A stretch of DNA of 64,000 nucleotides from assembly GCF_000967245.1 (NCBI RefSeq), contig NZ_KQ033878.1:729282-793281 (forward strand), written 5' to 3'. The DNA comes from Bombilactobacillus mellis. GTDB lineage: Bacteria > Bacillota > Bacilli > Lactobacillales > Lactobacillaceae. The position numbers were made by a program, and so were the translations under genes. The notes under the pieces are model-generated. The model searched no databases and was not told the DNA's origin. It worked only from the letters and a program-made list of their open reading frames with translations. Below, in pieces: positions 23,125 to 32,722 of the stretch (its first letter is position 1; the number at the start of each line of letters is the position of its first letter).

Positions 23125-25668
23125 TTAAGAAATAATAACAATGTCTAATGCAGTTTGGGTTATATCCTGCCGAGCAATTTGAATAGTCAAAAAATTTCCT
23201 AAATAAACTGTCACACTGGGCTGTAATTCAACAAATGCGGGCAAAATTTCTTGAGCATATTGATAATTTGTTGTCGCTAATAATTTTGAATTAACGAAAA
23301 TTTGCTGCGGAGCTTGGGCCAGCTGAACTTTAAGAAGTGTTTGTTTATAGGGATTGAAGCCCTGATAGTTGCCTGTGGTGGGTTGAATTTGAATCAGAAT
23401 TTGGTTGTCTTTTTGCTGACAACTCACCACAGTATGGATACCGTTGCCTTGTAAATAATCTTCGCTGACACCATCATCATCATAAATATCAGTTTGGGTT
23501 TTTTGTTTTCCCGGATAAAAACGCAATATTCGCAGTTGTTCATTAATCTCCTGAGGATTGTTGTTTAAATTATTTTCCGGAATAATGGCTCCTTGTTTAA
23601 CAAAAACTGGAGTTTTCCAAAGCGGCGCTGCAAAATTATTCAATACTTGCCCTCCCTGATAGGTCTGGCCAGTAAAATAATCCTGCCAAAGATCTTTTTC
23701 CCCGGGAAGATAAATCCCGTTTCGAATATCATTACCGTGGACGTCCATATTGGTATTTTGATAGATAGGAGCCACCAGTAAATTATCTCCTATCAAAAAT
23801 TCATGGTTCAAATCGGGAGTTTTGGTGAGATGCAAATTATCTGTATAGGCAGCCGGTCGCAATAAGGGTTTTCCCGCAAAAGTATTTTGATAAGCTGCTG
23901 TATAAAAATAAGGTAATAACTGACTTTTTAATTTTAAATAACAGCGATTAATTCGTTCATAGCGCCCGCCAAACGTGAAAGGAGTTTTATTTTCCGTACC
24001 CCAACCGTCCATATTTAATTGTAAAGGTGTAAAAGATTTCCATTGTAAGTCTCTTGTTTGAATAATAGGATGGCCTCCGCCATAAATCCCATCAATATCA
24101 CTACCAACATTAGCTAATCCTGATAAAGAACTACTCAGGTAAGTGGGAATTTGATAACCAATATTCTCCCAGGTCCCTCCAGCCTGATCTCCTGTCCAAA
24201 CTGCTGCATATTTTTGCGTGCCTGCCCAGCCATCAACGGTTAAAACTAACGGTCGTTGATTATGACCATATTTGCGCAAATAAAAAATAGTATCATATAA
24301 AGCATTAATTCCCGCCTGATAACCGCTGCCTACCCAAGCCACATCAGTCTTAACTGCAGCAATCTGGGCTTGGTCTACTTCTTTTTGCAGGTCCCGTTCA
24401 TCGGCTGTGGGATGGAGCGGATTTTGGGGATGCAAATTTTCCTGTGTCCATAAACCGGTTTTTACACCGTATTGGCTGGCAAATTGGGAAAATTGTTTTA
24501 AGTTAAAAATATTTTGATCTAAACTCTGGGTCTGACCATAACCGGCCCCATAACCATCATTGGGTATAAACCAGCCTAAAGGCATCTGATGTTGACGATA
24601 GCGTTCAATAATTTGTCGAGCCGAAAATTGATAATTATCCTTTTCCCCATTTAAAGATTCTTTTTTCCAGTTGAGCTGACCTTGGCTATCTCGAATAAAA
24701 TTGACTTCCCCATTCCCCCGAACAGCAGGTACCAAATTTTGTTGGCCAATCTGAATCTGCCCAGCACGCTGTTCATTAAAACTTTTCGGGTTCACTGGCT
24801 GATATTCTTTATAATATTTACCATCTTCAAACAGCCGCGCCCCGGCCGAATTGGCCGTCACCTCCACCCAAATATCACGATTATAGGCATTCAAATGTGC
24901 TGGATACCAGGCAAATTTGGGTAGTAGCAGCGGTAAGCCGGTTAATTGAAAATAGGACTGTAAAATTTCTTGGGGATTTTTTCCCAGCAAATAATAAGTA
25001 TCCAATTTATCATCAACAAAATTGACAATCATTGTTTGAGGCTGTTGCAAATCATAATAACCTTTACTATAAGTATTGTTAACAATACCAAAACCCGCAG
25101 TTGACCACACAAAAGGCACTGGCGAAGTTATTCCCCGCTCCAGCCAATCATTGAGATTTTCAATCTTTAAAATCCGACCAGTTTGGTCATAATGACCATT
25201 TTGCATACCGCCACCAAAATAATGTGCCGCAGCATCATTTACCTTAATTACTGCTTGCAGATGATCGCACTGTTGTTGCGGTGGCAATTGCGTAAATAAT
25301 AACTGGTGCTTGGGCTCAGTGAAACAAGTAATCTGACCTGTAGTAGTAATTTTTAAAGTAAGAGTTTTAGTTTGTAACAGATAACCATCTTTTTGAGACT
25401 GTACTTGAAAGTGTTGCAGAGGTAAAGTTTCAATAAAGGGAATTACTTTTTTCGTATCTAAATGACCGGTAGCAATAGTTCTATCACCGCCAGTATCGAC
25501 TACATTATTTTTTAAAATGGAAGGTTGATGACTGGGATAAGGACCTTGATAGTAAACCACATGAAAAATATTCGCCGCTTTAAAAGATACTTGTACAGAC
25601 CACTGATTCCTTAATTGTAAAACCAACGAGGAATGATAACGATTAACTGAAAGAGTCTTTTTTTTCAT
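23125..25668 (-). CDS. GH31 alpha-glucosidase-like glycoside hydrolase
   Basis: The 847-aa intracellular enzyme (no signal peptide) has the GH31 layout. There is an N-terminal beta-sandwich (to about 240) and a TIM barrel with the nucleophile Asp442 in KTDVAWVG and the acid/base Asp494 in WTGDQAGGTWENI. Then comes GSDIDGIYGGG, followed by C-terminal beta domains including the DUF5110-like stretch DIYDDDGVSEDY. It probably removes alpha-linked glucose from oligosaccharides; alpha-xylosidase or transglucosidase activity cannot be excluded. The ATG has no good Shine-Dalgarno of its own. The only strong one lies upstream, in front of an eight-codon leader frame. It is divergent from galK and possibly part of the same sugar locus. 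Confidence 0.85.
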   Translation of the reverse strand: MKKKTLSVNRYHSSLVLQLRNQWSVQVSFKAANIFHVVYYQGPYPSHQPSILKNNVVDTGGDRTIATGHLDTKKVIPFIETLPLQHFQVQSQKDGYLLQTKTLTLKITTTGQITCFTEPKHQLLFTQLPPQQQCDHLQAVIKVNDAAAHYFGGGMQNGHYDQTGRILKIENLNDWLERGITSPVPFVWSTAGFGIVNNTYSKGYYDLQQPQTMIVNFVDDKLDTYYLLGKNPQEILQSYFQLTGLPLLLPKFAWYPAHLNAYNRDIWVEVTANSAGARLFEDGKYYKEYQPVNPKSFNEQRAGQIQIGQQNLVPAVRGNGEVNFIRDSQGQLNWKKESLNGEKDNYQFSARQIIERYRQHQMPLGWFIPNDGYGAGYGQTQSLDQNIFNLKQFSQFASQYGVKTGLWTQENLHPQNPLHPTADERDLQKEVDQAQIAAVKTDVAWVGSGYQAGINALYDTIFYLRKYGHNQRPLVLTVDGWAGTQKYAAVWTGDQAGGTWENIGYQIPTYLSSSLSGLANVGSDIDGIYGGGHPIIQTRDLQWKSFTPLQLNMDGWGTENKTPFTFGGRYERINRCYLKLKSQLLPYFYTAAYQNTFAGKPLLRPAAYTDNLHLTKTPDLNHEFLIGDNLLVAPIYQNTNMDVHGNDIRNGIYLPGEKDLWQDYFTGQTYQGGQVLNNFAAPLWKTPVFVKQGAIIPENNLNNNPQEINEQLRILRFYPGKQKTQTDIYDDDGVSEDYLQGNGIHTVVSCQQKDNQILIQIQPTTGNYQGFNPYKQTLLKVQLAQAPQQIFVNSKLLATTNYQYAQEILPAFVELQPSVTVYLGNFLTIQIARQDITQTALDIVIIS

Positions 25669-25683
25669 CTTAGTTTAACTGAA

Positions 25684-25707
25684 TTACCACTTTTTTGGGA
25701 GCGTCAC
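25684..25707 (-). CDS. Possible eight-codon leader peptide ahead of GH31 gene
   Basis: On the minus strand AAAGGAGA (25723-25716) precedes GTG at 25707, which opens the frame V-T-L-P-K-K-W-stop. The frame is the same as that of the GH31 gene, whose ATG is 15 bases after this stop and lacks its own Shine-Dalgarno. It could be a translated leader permitting reinitiation, or chance. Confidence 0.3.
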   Translation of the reverse strand: MTLPKKW

Positions 25708-25857
25708 TCAGTTGTTCTCCTTTCTAATAATTAAGCAATAGCATTACACTTACGCTTATTCTACCTTAAAAATCACCAGATCACAGTTACAGATAATAAA
25801 TTTTCATTAAGTCTCACATCAATAATTTTTTAAAAAATACAGCATTCTTGCAAAATC

Positions 25858-25888
25858 TTGAATTACTTATCCGTACAATAGCTATAAT
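25858..25888 (+). promoter_or_regulatory. Promoter of galKT
   Basis: A perfect TATAAT at 25883-25888 follows TTGAAT at 25858-25863 with a long 19-base spacer. The galK ATG lies 46 bases downstream with AAGGAG in front. No cre or GalR-type operator was recognised. Confidence 0.5.
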
Positions 25889-25933
25889 GGAGATTGTATT
25901 GTCATATTATTTTATTACAAGGAGAATTTCATT

Positions 25934-27115
25934 ATGAATACGGCTAAACCGGAACTCACGCTTTCGGATCTCCAAACAGAGTTTAGTAAAATCTATCACA
26001 CCCAACCCTGTGCCTATTATTTTGCCCCCGGACGAATTAATCTCATCGGGGAACATACAGATTATAACGGCGGTAAAGTCTTTCCCTGTGCCATCAGCCT
26101 TGGCACCTATGCTGCTGTAAAACCGCGCTCTGATCAAACTATGCGGCTTTATTCGGCCAATTTTGCAGATCAGGGTGTTGCTTCTTTTAATCTGAAGCAA
26201 TTACATTACCAACCTAATGCTTGGATCAATTATCCGCAAGGAATGTTTAATTTTTGGCAAAAACACGGCTACAACTTAACCCATGGTTTTGATATTCTTA
26301 TTGCGGGTAATATTCCAGCAGGTGGAGGCTTATCTTCTTCAGCTTCAATTGAAATGTTATTTGGCAAAATTCTCAGTGACTATTTTCCCAATTCGGCTAC
26401 CGCTTTAGAATTAGTACAGATGGGACAAGAAGTAGAAAATGATTTTATTGGTGTTCAATCAGGAATCATGGATCAATTTGCTGTCGGTTTCGGACAAAAA
26501 GACACCGCTATTTTATTAGATACTAATACTTTGAAATATGAAATGATACCGCTTAATTTACAATCATATCAAATTGTGATTATGAATACTAATAAAAAGC
26601 GAACCTTAACCAATTCAAAATATAATCAGCGCCGTCAAGAATGTGAAGAAGCACTGCATCGTATTCGACAAGTTATTCCGTTGGCCAATCTAGGAGACCT
26701 AACTAAAGATCAATTTGATACTTATACTTATACGCTTCAAGATGAAATCTTAATTAAACGGGCTCGACATGCCGTTTTTGAAAATCAGCGCACTGAACAG
26801 GCAGCCTGTGCTTTGAAAAATAAGCAGTTACGGACTTTTGGACGTCTTCTCAATGCTTCTCATATTTCGTTAGAATATGATTATGAAGTAACAGGTCGTG
26901 AATTAGATGCTCTTGTTCATAGCGCTTGGCACCATGGTGCTTTAGGCGCCCGTATGACTGGGGCCGGTTTTGGGGGCTGTGCTTTAGCTTTAGTTCAGCA
27001 AAACCATTTGCAAGATTTTATACAAGCAGTCAATACTGATTATCAAGCACAAATCGGCTATCCTGCTGCTTTTTATCCTGCCAAAATTGTTTCTGGACCA
27101 CACAAACTTAATTAA
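25934..27115 (+). CDS. galK: Galactokinase
   Basis: GalK phosphorylates galactose at C1 with ATP, the first committed Leloir step. The 393-aa GHMP kinase has the galactokinase signature GRINLIGEHTDYNGG (residues 33-47), the ATP-binding GGGLSSSAS (about 126-134), the catalytic Asp region IMDQFAVGFG (about 178-187) and the C-terminal RMTGAGFGGC. CAAGGAG lies 10 bases before the ATG. It is followed immediately by galT; no galE, galM or galR is in this window. Confidence 0.96.
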   Translation: MNTAKPELTLSDLQTEFSKIYHTQPCAYYFAPGRINLIGEHTDYNGGKVFPCAISLGTYAAVKPRSDQTMRLYSANFADQGVASFNLKQLHYQPNAWINYPQGMFNFWQKHGYNLTHGFDILIAGNIPAGGGLSSSASIEMLFGKILSDYFPNSATALELVQMGQEVENDFIGVQSGIMDQFAVGFGQKDTAILLDTNTLKYEMIPLNLQSYQIVIMNTNKKRTLTNSKYNQRRQECEEALHRIRQVIPLANLGDLTKDQFDTYTYTLQDEILIKRARHAVFENQRTEQAACALKNKQLRTFGRLLNASHISLEYDYEVTGRELDALVHSAWHHGALGARMTGAGFGGCALALVQQNHLQDFIQAVNTDYQAQIGYPAAFYPAKIVSGPHKLN

Positions 27116-27131
27116 AAAGAAGACTGGAATA

Positions 27132-28601
27132 TTGAAAAATTTAGCTCAACTTTTTGCAGATCAAATTATTGCCCAACATCGTAACTTTGAACCTTTAGAC
27201 CGTACTTACTTAATTAATAAAATCTACGCTTTAGTCGGAGAGAAGAATTTGCAAGCACTGACCGCGCAGCTTAATTTACTAGAATTAGTGCATGCCTTAG
27301 TTCAAAGTGCGCAAAGTAATCATAAAATTAATAAAACTAAGGCGGCAGCAGATATTTTAGCCGCTCAACTCACAGACTTATATACTCCCCGCCCCAGTCA
27401 GATAAATGCTGCTTTTTGGAATTTTTATCAAATCAGCCCACAAGCAGCTACTGATTATTTTTATCAAATTTGTCAGCAGAATAATTATATTCAAACTGCA
27501 GCCAATGCTAAAAATATCTCTTACAATACGCAGACTAAATATGGAGAACTAGAAATTACTATTAATTTAGCCAAACCAGAAAAAGATCCTCAAAAAATTG
27601 CCCGCGCCAGCCGGCAAACCACCCACACTTATCCTGCAGATCAACTGTGTATGGATAACGAAGGTTATTTAGGCCGCGCCGATTTTGCAGCTCGTACTAA
27701 TCACCGCATTATTCGCTTAAACTTAGGAGGAGAAATTTGGGGTTTTCAATATTCTCCTTATGCTTATTTTCCCGAGCATTGCATTTTCCTCTCACAAACG
27801 CAACGGCCGATGCATATCGATAGTCTGACGTTTTCTAATTTATTTGAAATAGTCCAATTATTCCCGCACTATTTTGTCGGCAGCAATGCTGATTTACCCA
27901 TCGTAGGTGGTTCAGTATTAAGTCACGACCACTATCAAGGCGGGCGCCATGTTTTCCCGATGATGCAGGCTCCTCTACGAAAAAAATTTCACATGAACGC
28001 TTTTCCCAATATTCAAGCAGGCATTGTTCAGTGGCCTTTAAGTACGATTCGTTTAACTAGTGACGAGATTAGTCCTCTGATTCAAGCCAGCCAGCAGATT
28101 CTCACCCAATGGCAGCATTATAGAGATGAAACAGTAGCAGTGCGCGCGTGGTCCGGTAATGTAGCCCACCATACCATTACACCCATTGTTTATCGCTCAT
28201 CACAACAATGGGTGATTGATTTAGTTTTGCGGGATAATCAAACTTCAAAGCAGTATCCAGATGGTATTTTTCATCCCCATGCAGATGTCCAACATATCAA
28301 AAAAGAAAATATTGGTTTGATTGAAGTTATGGGTCGGGCCATTCTTCCTGGGCGCTTACAACCAGAATTATTAGAAGTGAAAAAATTTTTGTTACAGCAG
28401 CCTAATCAGATTGCCGATTACCATTTACCATGGGCGCAACAATTGCAGCAAACTACTTTAATTACCCCGAATAATGTAGATGAAATTATTAAAAAATCTT
28501 TAGGGCAAATTTTTGCTCGGGTTCTAGAAGATGCTGGTGTCTTCAAAGACGACAAACGCGGGCATTTAGCCTTTGCACGTTTTATCCAGGCTCTTAATTA
28601 A
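27132..28601 (+). CDS. galT: UDP-glucose:hexose-1-phosphate uridylyltransferase, class II
   Basis: GalT exchanges UMP between UDP-glucose and galactose-1-phosphate. The protein is the class II type of Firmicutes (about 489 aa), unrelated in length to E. coli GalT. Seen are YFPEHCIFLS, VGGSVLSHDHYQGGRH (with the HxH nucleotidyl-transfer motif) and HPHADVQHIKKENIGLIEVMGRA. The start is uncertain. I prefer TTG at 27132 (AGACTGGA just upstream). A TTG at 27087 would add 15 residues and overlap galK. Either way galT is coupled to galK. No terminator is obvious after it. Confidence 0.9.
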   Translation: MKNLAQLFADQIIAQHRNFEPLDRTYLINKIYALVGEKNLQALTAQLNLLELVHALVQSAQSNHKINKTKAAADILAAQLTDLYTPRPSQINAAFWNFYQISPQAATDYFYQICQQNNYIQTAANAKNISYNTQTKYGELEITINLAKPEKDPQKIARASRQTTHTYPADQLCMDNEGYLGRADFAARTNHRIIRLNLGGEIWGFQYSPYAYFPEHCIFLSQTQRPMHIDSLTFSNLFEIVQLFPHYFVGSNADLPIVGGSVLSHDHYQGGRHVFPMMQAPLRKKFHMNAFPNIQAGIVQWPLSTIRLTSDEISPLIQASQQILTQWQHYRDETVAVRAWSGNVAHHTITPIVYRSSQQWVIDLVLRDNQTSKQYPDGIFHPHADVQHIKKENIGLIEVMGRAILPGRLQPELLEVKKFLLQQPNQIADYHLPWAQQLQQTTLITPNNVDEIIKKSLGQIFARVLEDAGVFKDDKRGHLAFARFIQALN

Positions 28602-28696
28602 CGATAATTCAGCCAAATAGTAACAAAAATACTTTTTTTCCGGTTGCAGTGTGTATATAATAAGCGTTAACTTTCCAACGTAAAGGAGTCAAGTTA

Positions 28697-30133
28697 ATGA
28701 CGAGTTCAACTCCCAGCTACCAAGATAATGTCTCAGTTCAAAAACATCGCTGGCTTATTTTAACTGCGGTGGGTTTGTTTACTTTTATGTCTACTTTAGA
28801 TGGCAGTATTGTTAATATTGCTTTGCCCATAATCAGCCGTGATTTGCATATTCCGATGAATCAGGCTGAATGGGTAGTTTCACTTTATTTAATTATTATT
28901 TGTTCTCTCTTACTGTTCTTCGGTAAACTCAGTGATAATTGGGGTAAAATTAAAATATTTCGGTGGGGAACGCTTTTATTCATTTTCGGATCTTTATTAT
29001 CCGGCTGGCGAATTAATTTAATCTTTCTACTGATAGCCAGAATCATCCAAGCTATTGGTGCCGCTATGACGATGGCCACTAATAATGGTATTATTACCGA
29101 AATTTTCCCGAAAACTCAACGGGGTAAGGCTTTAGGACTTATCGGCTCTTTTGTGGCCTTGGGTTCAATTGCCGGACCCGGAATTGGCGGTTTACTGCTA
29201 GCCCATTTTAATTGGAGTTTTATTTTTTGGATTAATGTCCCTATTGGTTTAATAGCAATTATCGTTGGTTATTTTGTCTTTCCGCCAGATATTACCATCA
29301 ATCACGGCGCACTAGACAAATTAGGCGCTGCGAGTTTTGCCATGACGATTATTGCTTTTTTTGGGGGGATTTTTCTGGGCCAACAAATAGGTTTTAAGCA
29401 AATTAGTATTCTGCTCTTGTTTATTTTTGCTTTGATTATGTTCGCTATTTTCATTAAGAATGAACTTCGCCAAACTTCTCCGTTACTTTCCTTTAGTCTG
29501 TTTAAAAATCTCAATTTTTCACTTAGTTTACTCTGTGCTCTGCTTATTTTTATTACTAATTTCTTCTTTAATGTAGTAACACCTTTTTACTTAGAAAATG
29601 CCCGTCAATTACCACCCAATCAAACCGGTTATATTTTGATGGTTTTCCCTATCATTCAAGTCATTGCTGCCCCATTAGCCGGTAGTGCTTCGGATAAAAT
29701 TGGTCCTAAGCTGATTACTTTTATCGGTTTAATTTTTATTCTGCTCAGTCAAATCGGCTATACTCTCTGTAATCTGCACACTTCCATCTGGCTGTTCATA
29801 ATTAGTGTTGCGCTAATGGGTTTAGGCAATGGTATTTTTAGTTCACCAAATAATTCATTAGTTATGAGTTCGGTAGCACAAAAAGATTTAGGCATTGCTG
29901 GTAGTATTAACTCGCTTGCCCGTAATTTAGGAATGGTAATCGGTATTTCTAGCGCCACCACCATTTTATTTGCTGCTATGAGTCACTATCGGGGTATGCA
30001 TGTTACTAATTACTTACCCAAACATCCGGAAGTTTTTATTTATGGCATGCATACAGTTTTCTTTATTTCTTGCCTTATTTGTGTCATTGCAACTGGAATT
30101 ACCGGTTGGCGACTTTTCACAAAAAATAATTAA
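28697..30133 (+). CDS. DHA2-family MFS multidrug exporter
   Basis: This 478-aa membrane protein has 14 predicted helices and the DHA2 marks LDGSIVNIALPIIS in helix 1, WVVSLYLI in helix 2, FGKLSDNWG between helices 2 and 3, and GPGIGGLLLAHFNWSFIFWINVPIG in the helix 5-6 area, like QacA/EmrB. It probably exports cationic or lipophilic compounds in exchange for protons. AAAGGAG lies 8 bases upstream of the ATG, and a TATAAT occurs at 28656-28661 without a clear -35. Its stop codon overlaps the stop of the convergent ECF gene by 4 bases, and no terminator separates them. Confidence 0.88.
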   Translation: MTSSTPSYQDNVSVQKHRWLILTAVGLFTFMSTLDGSIVNIALPIISRDLHIPMNQAEWVVSLYLIIICSLLLFFGKLSDNWGKIKIFRWGTLLFIFGSLLSGWRINLIFLLIARIIQAIGAAMTMATNNGIITEIFPKTQRGKALGLIGSFVALGSIAGPGIGGLLLAHFNWSFIFWINVPIGLIAIIVGYFVFPPDITINHGALDKLGAASFAMTIIAFFGGIFLGQQIGFKQISILLLFIFALIMFAIFIKNELRQTSPLLSFSLFKNLNFSLSLLCALLIFITNFFFNVVTPFYLENARQLPPNQTGYILMVFPIIQVIAAPLAGSASDKIGPKLITFIGLIFILLSQIGYTLCNLHTSIWLFIISVALMGLGNGIFSSPNNSLVMSSVAQKDLGIAGSINSLARNLGMVIGISSATTILFAAMSHYRGMHVTNYLPKHPEVFIYGMHTVFFISCLICVIATGITGWRLFTKNN

Positions 30134-30723
30134 TTTTCTAAAAATCTATTAGCCCGAAAAACTGCTTTACAAATTAAAGGCACCAACACCGCAGCAGCTA
30201 AGCATTCCGGAAGGCCATTAGTCGCAACTAAGGCCAGCAAAATTCCGTTTAGAGCACTCGAAGCTACTTTATAGACGCTGACTAATGCAGAGGCAAAAAA
30301 TACACGCATTAAAACTAAGACCGTTATTGTATTAGTCAATGATCCGATCACAGCAGCTACAGCCATCCTTACTGTTTGAGAATTGATGTGCGCTTTGGTG
30401 GATCGATAAACTACTCCTGCTAAATATCCTACTAAGACTCGTGGCAAAACAGCGATAACCGGATTAGTAAAAATCATAGTATCAAGAGGACTCGTTGGCG
30501 CCGTATACGCCCTAATAATTGTCCCAATTCCCCAAATTAGGCCAATTAAGGCTCCATCTGCCGGTCCTAAAATAATTGCCGCCACAATTACTGTTAAATG
30601 AATAATAGTAATATTCACTAAACCTAAGGGAATAAAACCAAGAAAAGGAGTTAACGATTGAATTAAAATAATAGCAATCAAAATAGCGCGAATAGCTAAT
30701 TTATAAGCTTGTGTTTTTTTCAT
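30130..30723 (-). CDS. ECF transporter S component (vitamin uptake, possibly pantothenate)
   Basis: The 197-aa protein has six predicted membrane helices and the look of an ECF substrate-binding subunit, with the loop segments PLGLVNITIIHL, LGPADGALIGLIWG and a C-terminal GLPECLAAAVLVPLI. S components bind a vitamin or metal and dock onto the shared EcfA-A'-T module encoded elsewhere. The PLG-N-T-IH pattern reminds me of the PanT group (pantothenate), which would suit an auxotroph that keeps coaBC, but this is inference. A long inverted repeat and the lysine riboswitch lie upstream; neither obviously controls it. Confidence 0.75.
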   Translation of the reverse strand: MKKTQAYKLAIRAILIAIILIQSLTPFLGFIPLGLVNITIIHLTVIVAAIILGPADGALIGLIWGIGTIIRAYTAPTSPLDTMIFTNPVIAVLPRVLVGYLAGVVYRSTKAHINSQTVRMAVAAVIGSLTNTITVLVLMRVFFASALVSVYKVASSALNGILLALVATNGLPECLAAAVLVPLICKAVFRANRFLEN

Positions 30724-30858
30724 AGTTTCACCTAAAATAATTATTTAGTTAATTATATTATAAAAATTCCTTTCAATAATATAGCCAAAATCTTGCTTAA
30801 GCAAAACTTAACACATAAAATAGGTTAAAAATAAAATTGGCCGGTTATTTTAATCAAG

Positions 30859-30905
30859 GCCAGCTTTATAAGTCAGAAGAAAATCAATGAAGTGATAAAG
30901 CTGGC
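30859..30905. repeat. 11-bp perfect inverted repeat, unexplained
   Basis: GCCAGCTTTAT (30859-30869) and ATAAAGCTGGC (30895-30905) are exact inverted copies separated by 25 bases. The element lies in the 563-base gap between the ECF gene and lysP, 136 bases upstream of the ECF start and about 120 bases before the lysP -10 box. No T-run follows on either strand, so it is not a typical terminator. The rest of 30724-31020 shows nothing recognisable. Confidence 0.55.
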
Positions 30906-31035
30906 ATTGTAGAAAAACTGATTAGAGCTAGCCTCAGTACCAATTTATTAAGGATAATTTTCGTATACAGGTGCTCTTTGTAATACAATCTTGACTTTAC
31001 TCAGAATTACTTTAAAATTATTTTGTATAATCTAA

Positions 31036-31210
31036 GAAGAGGTTGCCTAACTTATTAGTAGATTTGTGAAGATAATGCTATATCTATGAAGCAAATTCAA
31101 AGGATTTTAGGCCGAAATTAACAACTGTAGCATCAGTAGTTAATTGGGACTAGACTAAATAAGCCTAGGACTGTCGCAACTAAAAGGTTGCGGAGCGCTA
31201 TCGACGATTG
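31036..31210 (+). ncRNA. Lysine riboswitch (L box) of lysP
   Basis: The leader contains L-box core blocks in the right order: AGAGGTTGCC (31037), AGTAGATTTG, AAAGGATTTTAGGCCGAAA (31110-31128), TAATTGGGACTAGAC (31141), and the diagnostic pair ACTGTCGCAAC/ GTTGCGGAGCGCTATC (31169-31203). A consensus TATAAT at 31026-31031 lies ten bases upstream of the aptamer, giving a start of transcription at its edge. With the terminator at 31220 this forms a lysine-responsive off switch for the permease downstream. Confidence 0.88.
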
Positions 31211-31219
31211 TTTTACACG

Positions 31220-31251
31220 GCCTCTTAAATAAAAGAGGCTTTTAATCGTTT
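31220..31251 (+). terminator. Lysine riboswitch terminator
   Basis: GCCTCTT (31220-31226) pairs with AAGAGGC (31233-31239), followed by TTTT and, after AATCG, TTTTT. It stands 36 bases before the lysP start codon. Confidence 0.8.
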
Positions 31252-31286
31252 TTAGAGTTCTTCTTATCGAAAAGGGAGAATGATAC

Positions 31287-32720
31287 ATGTCGCAAACAAA
31301 TTCAGTTCAACGTAATTTAAAAACCCGCCATGTCACAATGATTGCTTTAGGCGGTTGTATTGGAACCGGGTTATTTATGACGTCAGGTTCTACTATTTCC
31401 AAAGCGGGTCCTGGCGGCGGTTTAGTCGCTTACATCGCAATGGGATTAATGGTTTATTTTTTAATGACTAGTTTAGGCGAACTAGCGACTAACTTGCCGG
31501 TTTCGGGTTCTTTTGCTACATATAATGCCCGGTATGTTGATCCGGCTTTAGGCTTTGCCATGGGTTGGAATTATTGGTTTAACTGGGCAATTACTGTTGC
31601 CGTGGATATTTCTACAGCAGCTTTACTGATTCAATATTGGCTGCCGAAATCTCCTGGGTGGATCTGGAGTTTATTAGTTTTAATAGTAATTTTTCTCATT
31701 AACGCCCTTACAGTCTCCACGTTTGGAGAAACGGAATACTGGCTTTCTATCATTAAAGTGACGACCGTCATTATCTTTTTAATTATTGGTTTTGCCATGA
31801 TTTTTGGGATTATGAATGGTCCTGCCGTTGGTTTAAAAAATTTCACTTACAAAAAAGCCCCCTTTGTTGGTGGTATTCCTGCAATTATTAATGTCTTTTT
31901 AATTGCCGGGTTCTCTTTTCAAGGAACTGAATTAATTGGTGTAACAGCTGGTGAGTCGGAAGATCCGACAAAGGCTGTTCCTAAAGCCATTAATGATGTT
32001 TTTTGGCGTATTTTATTATTCTACATTCTTTCCATTTTTGTTATTGCTGCTCTGATTCCTTACACCAGTCCTAATTTACTGAGTGCTGCTAATGGAAATA
32101 TTGCCGTTTCACCTTTTACTTTAGTTTTTAAAAGAGCCGGATTAGCTTTTGCTGCCAGCTTTATGAATGCTGTGGTTTTAACTTCCGTTTTATCTTCAGC
32201 TAATTCTGGAGCTTATGCTTCGACAAGGATGCTATATTCTTTAGCTCAAGATAAATATGCTCCACAAATTTTTGCTAAGACCACTAAAGGTGGTATTCCT
32301 TTTTATGCCTTATTAGCAACGATTCTTGTTTCTCTGCTGACTTTTACTACTAGTATTTTTGGGCAAAAAATTTATATGTGGTTGGTAGCTGCCTCAGGCT
32401 TAACTGGTTTTATTGCTTGGGTAGGGATTGCTCTGAGTCATTATCGCTTTCGGCGCGCCTTTATTAAACAAGGCCATCAATTAAGCGAATTAAAATATCA
32501 TGCAAAATTATTCCCTTTGGGACCTATTATTGCCTTAATCCTTTGTATTATTGTCATCGGCGGCCAAAATATTGAAGCTTTTGTTAAATGGGATTGGCAG
32601 CAGATTGGTATTACTTATATTAGTGTTCCGTTAGTTTTAATTTTGTACTTTGGTTATAAATGGAAACATCATACTAAAATTATTCCGTTAGATGAAATTG
32701 ATGTATCAAGTGAGATCTAA
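31287..32720 (+). CDS. lysP: Lysine-specific permease
   Basis: This 477-aa APC-superfamily proton symporter has 12 helices. It follows E. coli LysP closely: KTRHVTMIALGGCIGTGLF (residues 12-30), AGPGGGLVAYI, VYFLMTSLGELATNLPVSG, FSFQGTELIGVTAGESEDP and GFIAWVGIALSHYRFRRAF. The lysine riboswitch in front independently supports lysine as substrate. An AAGGGAG Shine-Dalgarno precedes the ATG. The gene is monocistronic and closed by a strong bidirectional terminator. Confidence 0.94.
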   Translation: MSQTNSVQRNLKTRHVTMIALGGCIGTGLFMTSGSTISKAGPGGGLVAYIAMGLMVYFLMTSLGELATNLPVSGSFATYNARYVDPALGFAMGWNYWFNWAITVAVDISTAALLIQYWLPKSPGWIWSLLVLIVIFLINALTVSTFGETEYWLSIIKVTTVIIFLIIGFAMIFGIMNGPAVGLKNFTYKKAPFVGGIPAIINVFLIAGFSFQGTELIGVTAGESEDPTKAVPKAINDVFWRILLFYILSIFVIAALIPYTSPNLLSAANGNIAVSPFTLVFKRAGLAFAASFMNAVVLTSVLSSANSGAYASTRMLYSLAQDKYAPQIFAKTTKGGIPFYALLATILVSLLTFTTSIFGQKIYMWLVAASGLTGFIAWVGIALSHYRFRRAFIKQGHQLSELKYHAKLFPLGPIIALILCIIVIGGQNIEAFVKWDWQQIGITYISVPLVLILYFGYKWKHHTKIIPLDEIDVSSEI

Positions 32721-32722
32721 CC

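Noticed and set aside
23694..23709. TTTTCCCCGGGAAGAT as an NBS in the GH31 gene
   Set aside because: Several mismatches in both arms and a coding location; indistinguishable from chance.
31631..31846. Minus-strand open frame inside lysP
   Set aside because: Antisense shadow of a well-conserved permease gene, without motif or ribosome site.
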